A stretch of DNA of 64,000 bases from Siphonodentalium dalli (Eukaryota; Mollusca; Scaphopoda; Gadilida; Siphonodentaliidae). The notes under the pieces were generated by a model. It had not been told where the DNA came from. It worked only from the letters and a program-made list of their open reading frames with translations, and ran no database searches. The stretch spans positions 4,336,280 through 4,400,279 of the forward strand of contig CP136064.1 in the NCBI GenBank assembly GCA_032622095.1. Reading direction: 5' to 3'. Position numbers and translations under genes: made by a program. Below, in pieces: positions 12,701-25,083 of this stretch. Position 1 is the stretch's first letter; every line of letters begins with the position of its first letter.

Positions 12701-15028
12701 GCTAAATATTAAAGGGGCATCAAATACGAACACAATGACGCACAAATTAGCTCGATATCACGAAAATTGGCCGAGATATGGCGAATTTTCTACCCGCGTC
12801 ACCAAATTTCGAGGCATGGGTGGGGGTCACACCAGAACGTTCAAACTGAATACAGAAATGTCAATAAACTATACTATAGACATTCCAATCAATTCCGCGC
12901 GATTCCCTTATTATACTTCCATATTTTAATATGGATGTATATTGTTATTCAATTTTTTATTTTTATTTTTCATTATTTATGCTACTTCTTCTTCTTAATA
13001 TATTTTGTAACCCTTATATCTCAGAAAGTTAAAAAGATAAATCATTGAAATTTGGTAGGTATATGCACCTTGCCAAGTTACAACTGAATGAAACATTTAG
13101 GTTTATGTCCTAACTTTCTTTCCAGAGTTATGGCCCTTAATCAAAATTTTTGGAAAAAGTTTGTGCCCAGATCTTCTCCTATAAGAAGCCAAGCAGCTGA
13201 ATTCGGGTTACGTGACCGTGTTAACTAACGAAAGGGTACGAATCGAGAAAAATTTCACCAAGGTCCGAATACAATTTGTCGACCTGGGGAGGGGTGCAAA
13301 ATTTGTCAAATTTTTTGTTGTCACCGATTCCAACCATTTTTACTTTCGTGTATCTATACGACGTACTGATGCTACTCGTGAAAGAATTTTGTAAATCGGT
13401 TGAGAAATGGCCAAGTTATAACACATCGAAAAATGTACTAATAAAGTCCATGTGTAGAAAGTGCTTGTGCCCAGATCTTCTCCTAGTCGAAGCGCAACAG
13501 CTGGATTTGGTCTATGTGAGCGTCTTAAACATAGACAGAAGACCAAACCAGAAAATTTTGACAAAGGTCCGCTCAAATTTTTCCGGGCTAGGGGAGGGGC
13601 AAAATTTGTCCTTTTTTTTTTTGTCGCCGATTTGAACCAAAATGGTTGTGAAGTATCTATATGATGTACTGAGTATCATTGTGAGTAAATTTTATGAATC
13701 GGTTGACAAATGTAGAAATTGTGGCCCCTTCCTTTTGTTCAAGTTTACAGAAAATGCACTATGAATTTAAATTCCTTCAACCGATCGTCACGTGTTTGGT
13801 GTCATTCGATGGGGAATTTCTAGTACTTCAAAACGATTACCTACTTGCGGTATTATGACGATGGAGGCCAGAGATATTCGAAAAGTATGTACTGAACAAC
13901 ATACATATTGGCCTACATAGTAGAATATCGCCACAATACCTTACCAGAACTCTGCTAAATATTAAAGGGGCATCAAATACGAACACAATGACGCACAAAT
14001 TAGCTCGATATCACGAAAATTGGCCGAGATATGGCGAATTTTCTATCCGCGTCACCAAATTTCGAGGCATGGGTGGGGGTCACACCAGAACGTTCAAACT
14101 GAATACAGAAATGTGAATAAACTATACTATAGACATTCCAATCAATTCCGCGCGATTCCCTTATTATACTTCCATATTTTAATATGGATGTATATTGTTA
14201 TTCAATTTTTTATTTTTATTTTTCATTATTTATGCTACTTCTTCTTCTTAATATATTTTGTAACCCTTATATCTCAGAAAGTTAAAAAGATAAATCATTG
14301 AAATTTGGTAGGTATATGCACCTTGCCAAGTTACAACTGAATGAAACATTTAGGTTTATGTCCTAACTTTCTTTCCAGAGTTATGGCCCTTAATCAAAAT
14401 TTTTGGAAAAAGTTTGTGCCCAGATCTTCTCCTATAAGAAGCCAAGCAGCTGAATTCGGGTTACGTGACCGTGTTAACTAACGAAAGGGTACGAATCGAG
14501 AAAAATTTCACCAAGGTCCGAATACAATTTGTCGACCTGGGGAGGGGTGCAAAATTTGTCAAATTTTTTGTTGTCACCGATTCCAACCATTTTTACTTTC
14601 GTGTATCTATACGACGTACTGATGCTACTCGTGAAAGAATTTTGTAAATCGGTTGAGAAATGGCCAAGTTATAACACATCGAAAAATGTACTAATAAAGT
14701 CCATGTGTAGAAAGTGCTTGTGCCCAGATCTTCTCCTAGTCGAAGCGCAACAGCTGGATTTGGTCTATGTGAGCGTCTTAAACATAGACAGAAGACCAAA
14801 CCAGAAAATTTTGACAAAGGTCCGCTCAAATTTTTCCGGGCTAGGGGAGGGGCAAAATTTGTCCTTTTTTTTTTGTCGCCGATTTGAACCAAAATGGTTG
14901 TGAAGTATCTATATGATGTACTGAGTATCATTGTGAGTAAATTTTATGAATCGGTTGACAAATGTAGAAATTGTGGCCCCTTCCGTTTGTTCAAGTTTAC
15001 AGAAAATGCACTATGAATTTAAATTCCT
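3757..15028 (+). repeat. Dimeric higher-order repeat block (about 2,505 bp)
   Basis: Two monomer variants alternate. Type 1 carries T11, with CTACCCGCG. Type 2 carries T10, with CTATCCGCG and a GTGAATAAAC variant. The order is 3757 (1), 5010 (2), 6262 (1), 7515 (2), 8767 (2), 10019 (1), 11272 (2), 12524 (1), 13777 (2). This is four dimers with one extra type-2 monomer. The extra monomer shares the private variant GCCAAGATACAAC with 7515, so 7515 or 8767 is a single-monomer duplicate. Monomer 3757 is imperfect type 1 because it also carries GTGAAT. The pattern fades before 3757 and after 15028. Confidence 0.75.
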
Positions 15029-18000
15029 TCAACCGATCGTCACGTGTTTGGTGTCATTCGATGGGGAATTTCTAGTACTTCAAAACGATTACCTACTTGC
15101 GGTATTATGACGATGGAGGCCAGAGATATTCGAAAAGTATGTACTGAACAACATACATATTGGCCTACATAGTAGAATATCGCCACAATACCTTACCAGA
15201 ACTCTGCTAAATATTAAAGGGGCATCAAATACGAACACAATGACGCACAAATTAGCTCGATATCACGAAAATTGGCCGAGATATGGCGAATTTTCTACCC
15301 GCGTCACCAAATTTCGAGGCATGGGTGGGGGTCACACCAGAACGTTCAAACTGAATACAGAAATGTCAATAAACTATACTATAGACATTCCAATCAATTC
15401 CGCGCGATTCCCTTATTATACTTCCATATTTTAATATGGATGTATATTGTTATTCAATTTTTTATTTTTATTTTTCATTATTTATGCTACTTCTTCTTCT
15501 TAATATATTTTGTAACCCTTATATCTCAGAAAGTTAAAAAGATAAATCATTGAAATTTGGTAGGTATATGCACCTTGCCAAGTTACAACTGAATGAAACA
15601 TTTAGGTTTATGTCCTAACTTTCTTTCCAGAGTTATGGCCCTTAATCAAAATTTTTGGAAAAAGTTTGTGCCCAGATCTTCTCCTATAAGAAGCCAAGCA
15701 GCTGAATTCGGGTTACGTGACCGTGTTAACTAACGAAAGGGTACGAATCGAGAAAAATTTCACCAAGGTCCGAATACAATTTGTCGACCTGGGGAGGGGT
15801 GCAAAATTTGTCAAATTTTTTGTTGTCACCGATTCCAACCATTTTTACTTTCGTGTATCTATACGACGTACTGATGCTACTCGTGAAAGAATTTTGTAAA
15901 TCGGTTGAGAAATGGCCAAGTTATAACACATCGAAAAATGTACTAATAAAGTCCATGTGTAGAAAGTGCTTGTGCCCAGATCTTCTCCTAGTCGAAGCGC
16001 AACAGCTGGATTTGGTCTATGTGAGCGTCTTAAACATAGACAGAAGACCAAACCAGAAAATTTTGACAAAGGTCCGCTCAAATTTTTCCGGGCTAGGGGA
16101 GGGGCAAAATTTGTCCTTTTTTTTTTGTCGCCGATTTGAACCAAAATGGTTGTGAAGTATCTATATGATGTACTGAGTATCATTGTGAGTAAATTTTATG
16201 AATCGGTTGACAAATGTAGAAATTGTGGCCCCTTCCGTTTGTTCAAGTTTACAGAAAATGCACTATGAATTTAAATTCCTTCAACCGATCGTCACGTGTT
16301 TGGTGTCATTCGATGGGGAATTTCTAGTACTTCAAAACGATTACCTACTTGCGGTATTATGACGATGGAGGCCAGAGATATTCGAAAAGTATGTACTGAA
16401 CAACATACATATTGGCCTACATAGTAGAATATCGCCACAATACCTTACCAGAACTCTGCTAAATATTAAAGGGGCATCAAATACGAACACAATGACGCAC
16501 AAATTAGCTCGATATCACGAAAATTGGCCGAGATATGGCGAATTTTCTACCCGCGTCACCAAATTTCGAGGCATGGGTGGGGGTCACACCAGAACGTTCA
16601 AACTGAATACAGAAATGTCAATAAACTATACTATAGACATTCCAATCAATTCCGCGCGATTCCCTTATTATACTTCCATATTTTAATATGGATGTATATT
16701 GTTATTCAATTTTTTATTTTTATTTTTCATTATTTATGCTACTTCTTCTTCTTAATATATTTTGTAACCCTTATATCTCAGAAAGTTAAAAAGATAAATC
16801 ATTGAAATTTGGTAGGTATATGCACCTTGCCAAGTTACAACTGAATGAAACATTTAGGTTTATGTCCTAACTTTCTTTCCAGAGTTATGGCCCTTAATCA
16901 AAATTTTTGGAAAAAGTTTGTGCCCAGATCTTCTCCTATAAGAAGCCAAGCAGCTGAATTCGGGTTACGTGACCGTGTTAACTAACGAAAGGGTACGAAT
17001 CGAGAAAAATTTCACCAAGGTCCGAATACAATTTGTCGACCTGGGGAGGGGTGCAAAATTTGTCAAATTTTTTGTTGTCACCGATTCCAACCATTTTTAC
17101 TTTCGTGTATCTATACGACGTACTGATGCTACTCGTGAAAGAATTTTGTAAATCGGTTGAGAAATGGCCAAGTTATAACACATCGAAAAATGTACTAATA
17201 AAGTCCATGTGTAGAAAGTGCTTGTGCCCAGATCTTCTCCTAGTCGAAGCGCAACAGCTGGATTTGGTCTATGTGAGCGTCTTAAACATAGACAGAAGAC
17301 CAAACCAGAAAATTTTGACAAAGGTCCGCTCAAATTTTTCCGGGCTAGGGGAGGGGCAAAATTTGTCCTTTTTTTTTTGTCGCCGATTTGAACCAAAATG
17401 GTTGTGAAGTATCTATATGATGTACTGAGTATCATTGTGAGTAAATTTTATGAATCGGTTGACAAATGTAGAAATTGTGGCCCCTTCCTTTTGTTCAAGT
17501 TTACAGAAAATGCACTATGAATTTAAATTCCTTCAACCGATCGTCACGTGTTTGGTGTCATTCGATGGGGAATTTCTAGTACTTCAAAACGATTACCTAC
17601 TTGCGGTATTATGACGATGGAGGCCAGAGATATTCGAAAAGTATGTACTGAACAACATACATATTGGCCTACATAGTAGAATATCGCCACAATACCTTAC
17701 CAGAACTCTGCTAAATATTAAAGGGGCATCAAATACGAACACAATGACGCACAAATTAGCTCGATATCACGAAAATTGGCCGAGATATGGCGAATTTTCT
17801 ACCCGCGTCACCAAATTTCGAGGCATGGGTGGGGGTCACACCAGAACGTTCAAACTGAATACAGAAATGTCAATAAACTATACTATAGACATTCCAATCA
17901 ATTCCGCGCGATTCCCTTATTATACTTCCATATTTTAATATGGATGTATATTGTTATTCAATTTTTTATTTTTATTTTTCATTATTTATGCTACTTCTTC

Positions 18001-21000
18001 TTCTTAATATATTTTGTAACCCTTATATCTCAGAAAGTTAAAAAGATAAATCATTGAAATTTGGTAGGTATATGCACCTTGCCAAGTTACAACTGAATGA
18101 AACATTTAGGTTTATGTCCTAACTTTCTTTCCAGAGTTATGGCCCTTAATCAAAATTTTTGGAAAAAGTTTGTGCCCAGATCTTCTCCTATAAGAAGCCA
18201 AGCAGCTGAATTCGGGTTACGTGACCGTGTTAACTAACGAAAGGGTACGAATCGAGAAAAATTTCACCAAGGTCCGAATACAATTTGTCGACCTGGGGAG
18301 GGGTGCAAAATTTGTCAAATTTTTTGTTGTCACCGATTCCAACCATTTTTACTTTCGTGTATCTATACAACGTACTGATGCTACTCGTGAAAGAATTTTG
18401 TAAATCGGTTGAGAAATGGCCAAGTTATAACACATCGAAAAATGTACTAATAAAGTCCATGTGTAGAAAGTGCTTGTGCCCAGATCTTCTCCTAGTCGAA
18501 GCGCAACAGCTGGATTTGGTCTATGTGAGCGTCTTAAACATAGACAGAAGACCAAACCAGAAAATTTTGACAAAGGTCCGCTCAAATTTTTCCGGGCTAG
18601 GGGAGGGGCAAAATTTGTCCTTTTTTTTTTGTCGCCGATTTGAACCAAAATGGTTGTGAAGTATCTATATGATGTACTGAGTATCATTGTGAGTAAATTT
18701 TATGAATCGGTTGACAAATGTAGAAATTGTGGCCCCTTCCTTTTGTTCAAGTTTACAGAAAATGCACTATGAATTTAAATTCCTTCAACCGATCGTCACG
18801 TGTTTGGTGTCATTCGATGGGGAATTTCTAGTACTTCAAAACGATTACCTACTTGCGGTATTATGACGATGGAGGCCAGAGATATTCGAAAAGTATGTAC
18901 TGAACAACATACATATTGGCCTACATAGTAGAATATCGCCACAATACCTTACCAGAACTCTGCTAAATATTAAAGGGGCATCAAATACGAACACAATGAC
19001 GCACAAATTAGCTCGATATCACGAAAATTGGCCGAGATATGGCGAATTTTCTACCCGCGTCACCAAATTTCGAGGCATGGGTGGGGGTCACACCAGAACG
19101 TTCAAACTGAATACAGAAATGTCAATAAACTATACTATAGACATTCCAATCAATTCCGCGCGATTCCCTTATTATACTTCCATATTTTAATATGGATGTA
19201 TATTGTTATTCAATTTTTTATTTTTATTTTTCATTATTTATGCTACTTCTTCTTCTTAATATATTTTGTAACCCTTATATCTCAGAAAGTTAAAAAGATA
19301 AATCATTGAAATTTGGTAGGTATATGCACCTTGCCAAGTTACAACTGAATGAAACATTTAGGTTTATGTCCTAACTTTCTTTCCAGAGTTATGGCCCTTA
19401 ATCAAAATTTTTGGAAAAAGTTTGTGCCCAGATCTTCTCCTATAAGAAGCCAAGCAGCTGAATTCGGGTTACGTGACCGTGTTAACTAACGAAAGGGTAC
19501 GAATCGAGAAAAATTTCACCAAGGTCCGAATACAATTTGTCGACCTGGGGAGGGGTGCAAAATTTGTCAAATTTTTTGTTGTCACCGATTCCAACCATTT
19601 TTACTTTCGTGTATCTATACGACGTACTGATGCTACTCGTGAAAGAATTTTGTAAATCGGTTGAGAAATGGCCAAGTTATAACACATCGAAAAATGTACT
19701 AATAAAGTCCATGTGTAGAAAGTGCTTGTGCCCAGATCTTCTCCTAGTCGAAGCGCAACAGCTGGATTTGGTCTATGTGAGCGTCTTAAACATAGACAGA
19801 AGACCAAACCAGAAAATTTTGACAAAGGTCCGCTCAAATTTTTCCGGGCTAGGGGAGGGGCAAAATTTGTCCTTTTTTTTTTGTCGCTGATTTGAACCAA
19901 AATGGTTGTGAAGTATCTATATGATGTACTGAGTATCATTGTGAGTAAATTTTATGAATCGGTTGACAAATGTAGAAATTGTGGCCCCTTCCTTTTGTTC
20001 AAGTTTACAGAAAATGCACTATGAATTTAAATTCCTTCAACCGATCGTCACGTGTTTGGTGTCATTCGATGGGGAATTTCTAGTACTTCAAAACGATTAC
20101 CTACTTGCGGTATTATGACGATGGAGGCCAGAGATATTCGAAAAGTATGTACTGAACAACATACATATTGGCCTACATAGTAGAATATCGCAACAATACC
20201 TTACCAGAACTCTGCTAAATATTTAAGGGGCATCAAATACGAACACAATGACGCACAAATTAGCTCGATATCACGAAAATTGGCCGAGATATGGCGAATT
20301 TTCTACCCGCGTCACCAAATTTCGAGGCATGGGTGGGGGTCACACCAGAACGTTCAAACTGAATACAGAAATGTCAATAAACTATACTATAGACATTCCA
20401 ATCAATTCCGCGCGATTCCCTTATTATACTTCCATATTTTAATATGGATGTATATTGTTATTCAATTTTTTATTTTTATTTTTCATTATTTATGCTACTT
20501 CTTCTTCTTAATATATTTTGTAACCCTTATATCTCAGAAAGTTAAAAAGATAAATCATTGAAATTTGGTAGGTATATGCACCTTGCCAAGTTACAACTGA
20601 ATGAAACATTTAGGTTTATGTCCTAACTTTCTTTCCAGAGTTATGGCCCTTAATCAAAATTTTTGGAAAAAGTTTGTGCCCAGATCTTCTCCTATAAGAA
20701 GCCAAGCAGCTGAATTCGGGTTACGTGACCGTGTTAACTAACGAAAGGGCACGAATCGAGAAAAATTTCACCAAGGTCCGAATACAATTTGTCGACCTGG
20801 GGAGGGGTGCAAAATTTGTCAAATTTTTTGTTGTCACCGATTCCAACCATTTTTACTTTCGTGTATCTATACGACGTACTGATGCTACTCGTGAAAGAAT
20901 TTTGTAAATCGGTTGAGAAATGGCCAAGTTATAACACATCGAAAAATGTACTAATAAAGTCCATGTGTAGAAAGTGCTTGTGCCCAGATCTTCTCCTAGT

Positions 21001-23791
21001 CGAAGCGCAACAGCTGGATTTGGTCTATGTGAGCGTCTTAAACATAGACAGAAGACCAAACCAGAAAATTTTGACAAAGGTCCGCTCAAATTTTTCCGGG
21101 CTAGGGGAGGGGCAAAATTTGTCCTTTTTTTTTTGTCGCCGATTTGAACCAAAATGGTTGTGAAGTATCTATATGATGTACTGAGTATCATTGTGAGTAA
21201 ATTTTATGAATCGGTTGACAAATGTAGAAATTGTGGCCCCTTCCTTTTGTTCAAGTTTACAGAAAATGCACTATGAATTTAAATTCCTTCAACCGATCGT
21301 CACGTGTTTGGTGTCATTCGATGGGGAATTTCTAGTACTTCAAAACGATTACCTACTTGCGGTATTATGACGATGGAGGCCAGAGATATTCGAAAAGTAT
21401 GTACTGAACAACATACATATTGGCCTACATAGTAGAATATCGCAACAATACCTTACCAGAACTCTGCTAAATATTTAAGGGGCATCAAATACGAACACAA
21501 TGACGCACAAATTAGCTCGATATCACGAAAATTGGCCGAGATATGGCGAATTTTCTACCCGCGTCACCAAATTTCGAGGCATGGGTGGGGGTCACACCAG
21601 AACGTTCAAACTGAATACAGAAATGTCAATAAACTATACTATAGACATTCCAATCAATTCCGCGCGATTCCCTTATTATACTTCCATATTTTAATATGGA
21701 TGTATATTGTTATTCAATTTTTTATTTTTATTTTTCATTATTTATGCTACTTCTTCTTCTTAATATATTTTGTAACCCTTATATCTCAGAAAGTTAAAAA
21801 GATAAATCATTGAAATTTGGTAGGTATATGCACCTTGCCAAGTTACAACTGAATGAAACATTTAGGTTTATGTCCTAACTTTCTTTCCAGAGTTATGGCC
21901 CTTAATCAAAATTTTTGGAAAAAGTTTGTGCCCAGATCTTCTCCTATAAGAAGCCAAGCAGCTGAATTCGGGTTACGTGACCGTGTTAACTAACGAAAGG
22001 GCACGAATCGAGAAAAATTTCACCAAGGTCCGAATACAATTTGTCGACCTGGGGAGGGGTGCAAAATTTGTCAAATTTTTTGTTGTCACCGATTCCAACC
22101 ATTTTTACTTTCGTGTATCTATACGACGTACTGATGCTACTCGTGAAAGAATTTTGTAAATCGGTTGAGAAATGGCCAAGTTATAACACATCGAAAAATG
22201 TACTAATAAAGTCCATGTGTAGAAAGTGCTTGTGCCCAGATCTTCTCCTAGTCGAAGCGCAACAGCTGGATTTGGTCTATGTGAGCGTCTTAAACATAGA
22301 CAGAAGACCAAACCAGAAAATTTTGACAAAGGTCCGCTCAAATTTTTCCGGGCTAGGGGAGGGGCAAAATTTGTCCTTTTTTTTTTGTCGCCGATTTGAA
22401 CCAAAATGGTTGTGAAGTATCTATATGATGTACTGAGTATCATTGTGAGTAAATTTTATGAATCGGTTGACAAATGTAGAAATTGTGGCCCCTTCCTTTT
22501 GTTCAAGTTTACAGAAAATGCACTATGAATTTAAATTCCTTCAACCGATCGTCACGTGTTTGGTGTCATTCGATGGGGAATTTCTAGTACTTCAAAACGA
22601 TTACCTACTTGCGGTATTATGACGATGGAGGCCAGAGATATTCGAAAAGTATGTACTGAACAACATACATATTGGCCTACATAGTAGAATATCGCCACAA
22701 TACCTTACCAGAACTCTGCTAAATATTTAAGGGGCATCAAATACGAACACAATGACGCACAAATTAGCTCGATATCACGAAAATTGGCCGAGATATGGCG
22801 AATTTTCTACCCGCGTCACCAAATTTCGAGGCATGGGTGGGGGTCACACCAGAACGTTCAAACTGAATACAGAAATGTCAATAAACTATACTATAGACAT
22901 TCCAATCAATTCCGCGCGATTCCCTTATTATACTTCCATATTTTAATATGGATGTATATTGTTATTCAATTTTTTATTTTTATTTTTCATTATTTATGCT
23001 ACTTCTTCTTCTTAATATATTTTGTAACCCTTATATCTCAGAAAGTTAAAAAGATAAATCATTGAAATTTGGTAGGTATATGCACCTTGCCAAGTTACAA
23101 CTGAATGAAACATTTAGGTTTATGTCCTAACTTTCTTTCCAGAGTTATGGCCCTTAATCAAAATTTTTGGAAAAAGTTTGTGCCCAGATCTTCTCCTATA
23201 AGAAGCCAAGCAGCTGAATTCGGGTTACGTGACCGTGTTAACTAACGAAAGGGCACGAATCGAGAAAAATTTCACCAAGGTCCGAATACAATTTGTCGAC
23301 CTGGGGAGGGGTGCAAAATTTGTCAAATTTTTTGTTGTCACCGATTCCAACCATTTTTACTTTCGTGTATCTATACGACGTACTGATGCTACTCGTGAAA
23401 GAATTTTGTAAATCGGTTGAGAAATGGCCAAGTTATAACACATCGAAAAATGTACTAATAAAGTCCATGTGTAGAAAGTGCTTGTGCCCAGATCTTCTCC
23501 TAGTCGAAGCGCAACAGCTGGATTTGGTCTATGTGAGCGTCTTAAACATAGACAGAAGACCAAACCAGAAAATTTTGACAAAGGTCCGCTCAAATTTTTC
23601 CGGGCTAGGGGAGGGGCAAAATTTGTCCTTTTTTTTTGTCGCCGATTTGAACCAAAATGGTTGTGAAGTATCTATATGATGTACTGAGTATCATTGTGAG
23701 TAAATTTTATGAATCGGTTGACAAATGTAGAAATTGTGGCCCCTTCCTTTTGTTCAAGTTTACAGAAAATGCACTATGAATTTAAATTCCT

Positions 23792-25083
23792 TCAACCGAT
23801 CGTCACGTGTTTGGCGTCATTCGATGGGGAATTTCTAGTACTTCAAAACGATTACCTACTTGCGGTATTATGACGATGGAGGCCAGAGATATTCGAAAAG
23901 TATGTACTGAACAACATACATATTGGCCTACATAGTAGAATATCGCCACAATACCTTACCAGAACTCTGCTAAATATTTAAGGGGCATCAAATACGAACA
24001 CAATGACGCACAAATTAGCTCGATATCACGAAAATTGGCCGAGATATGGCGAATTTTCTACCCGCGTCACCAAATTTCGAGGCATGGGTGGGGGTCACAC
24101 CAGAACGTTCAAACTGAATACAGAAATGTCAATAAACTATACTATAGACATTCCAATCAATTCCGCGCGATTCCCTTATTATACTTCCATATTTTAATAT
24201 GGATGTATATTGTTATTCAATTTTTATACTTTCATATTTTAATATGGAAGTATATTGTTATTCAATTTTTTATTTTTCACTATTATTATTATTATTTATT
24301 CTTAATATATTTTGTAACCCTTATATCTCAGAAAGTTTAAAAGATAAAACATTGAAATTTGGTAGGTATGTGTACCTTGCCGACCTACAGCGACTCGGGA
24401 TATTTAGGTTGGTGTCCTAACTTGCTTACCAGAGTTATGGCCCTTAAACAAAAAATTTGGAAAAAGTTTGTGCGGAGATTTTCTCCTGTAAGAAGTCAAG
24501 CAGCTGAATTCGGTTCTCGTAATCGTGTTAACTAACGAAAGGCCACGAATCGGGGAAATTTTCACCAAGGTCCGAAAACAATTTGTTGACCCGGGGAGGG
24601 GTGCAAACTTTGTCAATATTTTTCTTGTCACCGATTCCAACCATTTTTACTGTCGGGTATCTATACGATGTACTGATGCTACTCGTGAAAGAATTTTGTA
24701 AATCGGGTGAGAAATGACCAAGTTATAACACATCGAAAAATGTACTAATAAAGTCCATGTGTAGAAAGTGCTTGTGTCCCGATCTTCTCCTAGACGAAGC
24801 GCAACAGCTGGATTTGCTCTATGTGAGCGTCTTAAACATAGACAGAAGACCAAACCAGGACATTTTGACAAAGGTCGGCTCAATTTTTTCCGGGCTAGGG
24901 GAGGGGAAAAAGTTGTAAAAAAAATTCTTCTCGCTGATTTGAACTAAACTTGTTGTGAAGTATCTATAAGATGTACTGAGTGTCATTATGAGTGAATTTT
25001 ATGAATCGGTTGAGAAATGTAGAAATTGTGGCCCCTTCCTTTTTTTCAAGTTTACATAAAATGCACTATGAATTTAAATTCCT
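23792..25083 (+). repeat. Hybrid A/B monomer (1,292 bp)
   Basis: This monomer matches subfamily A from its start to 24225 and subfamily B from 24226 to its end. It is 45 bp longer than a B monomer because the crossover point is duplicated. It is the only A/B boundary in the window. Confidence 0.93.
24181..24270 (+). repeat. 45-bp tandem duplication at the A/B junction
   Basis: Positions 24181-24225 are the A version of a 45-bp segment (ATACTTCCAT...CAATTTTT) and 24226-24270 are the B version (ATACTTTCAT...CAATTTTT) of the same segment. This is the expected product of an out-of-register join between an A and a B monomer. The segment contains the monomer palindrome, so palindrome-associated breakage is a possible cause. 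Confidence 0.92.

Larger units (their letters stand above)
1..24225 (+). repeat. Satellite array 1, subfamily A (about 1,252-bp monomer)
   Basis: Head-to-tail tandem array, entered mid-array at the left edge. Taking TCAACCGATCGTCACG as monomer start, monomers begin at 1, 1253, 2505, 3757, 5010, 6262, 7515, 8767, 10019, 11272, 12524, 13777, 15029, 16281, 17533, 18785, 20037, 21289, 22541 and 23792. The last becomes subfamily B after 24225. Lengths are 1,251-1,253 bp and differ mainly by one T in a poly-T tract. Monomers differ from one another at only a few sites, so homogenisation is recent. Each monomer carries a CACGTG site, a near-perfect palindrome, an AT-rich pyrimidine tract, an internal 303-bp duplication and a T10/T11 tract. 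Frames of 60-131 codons recur on both strands, overlap each other and shift with the T tract, so I do not call them genes. The function is unknown. The monomer is long for a satellite. Confidence 0.97.
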
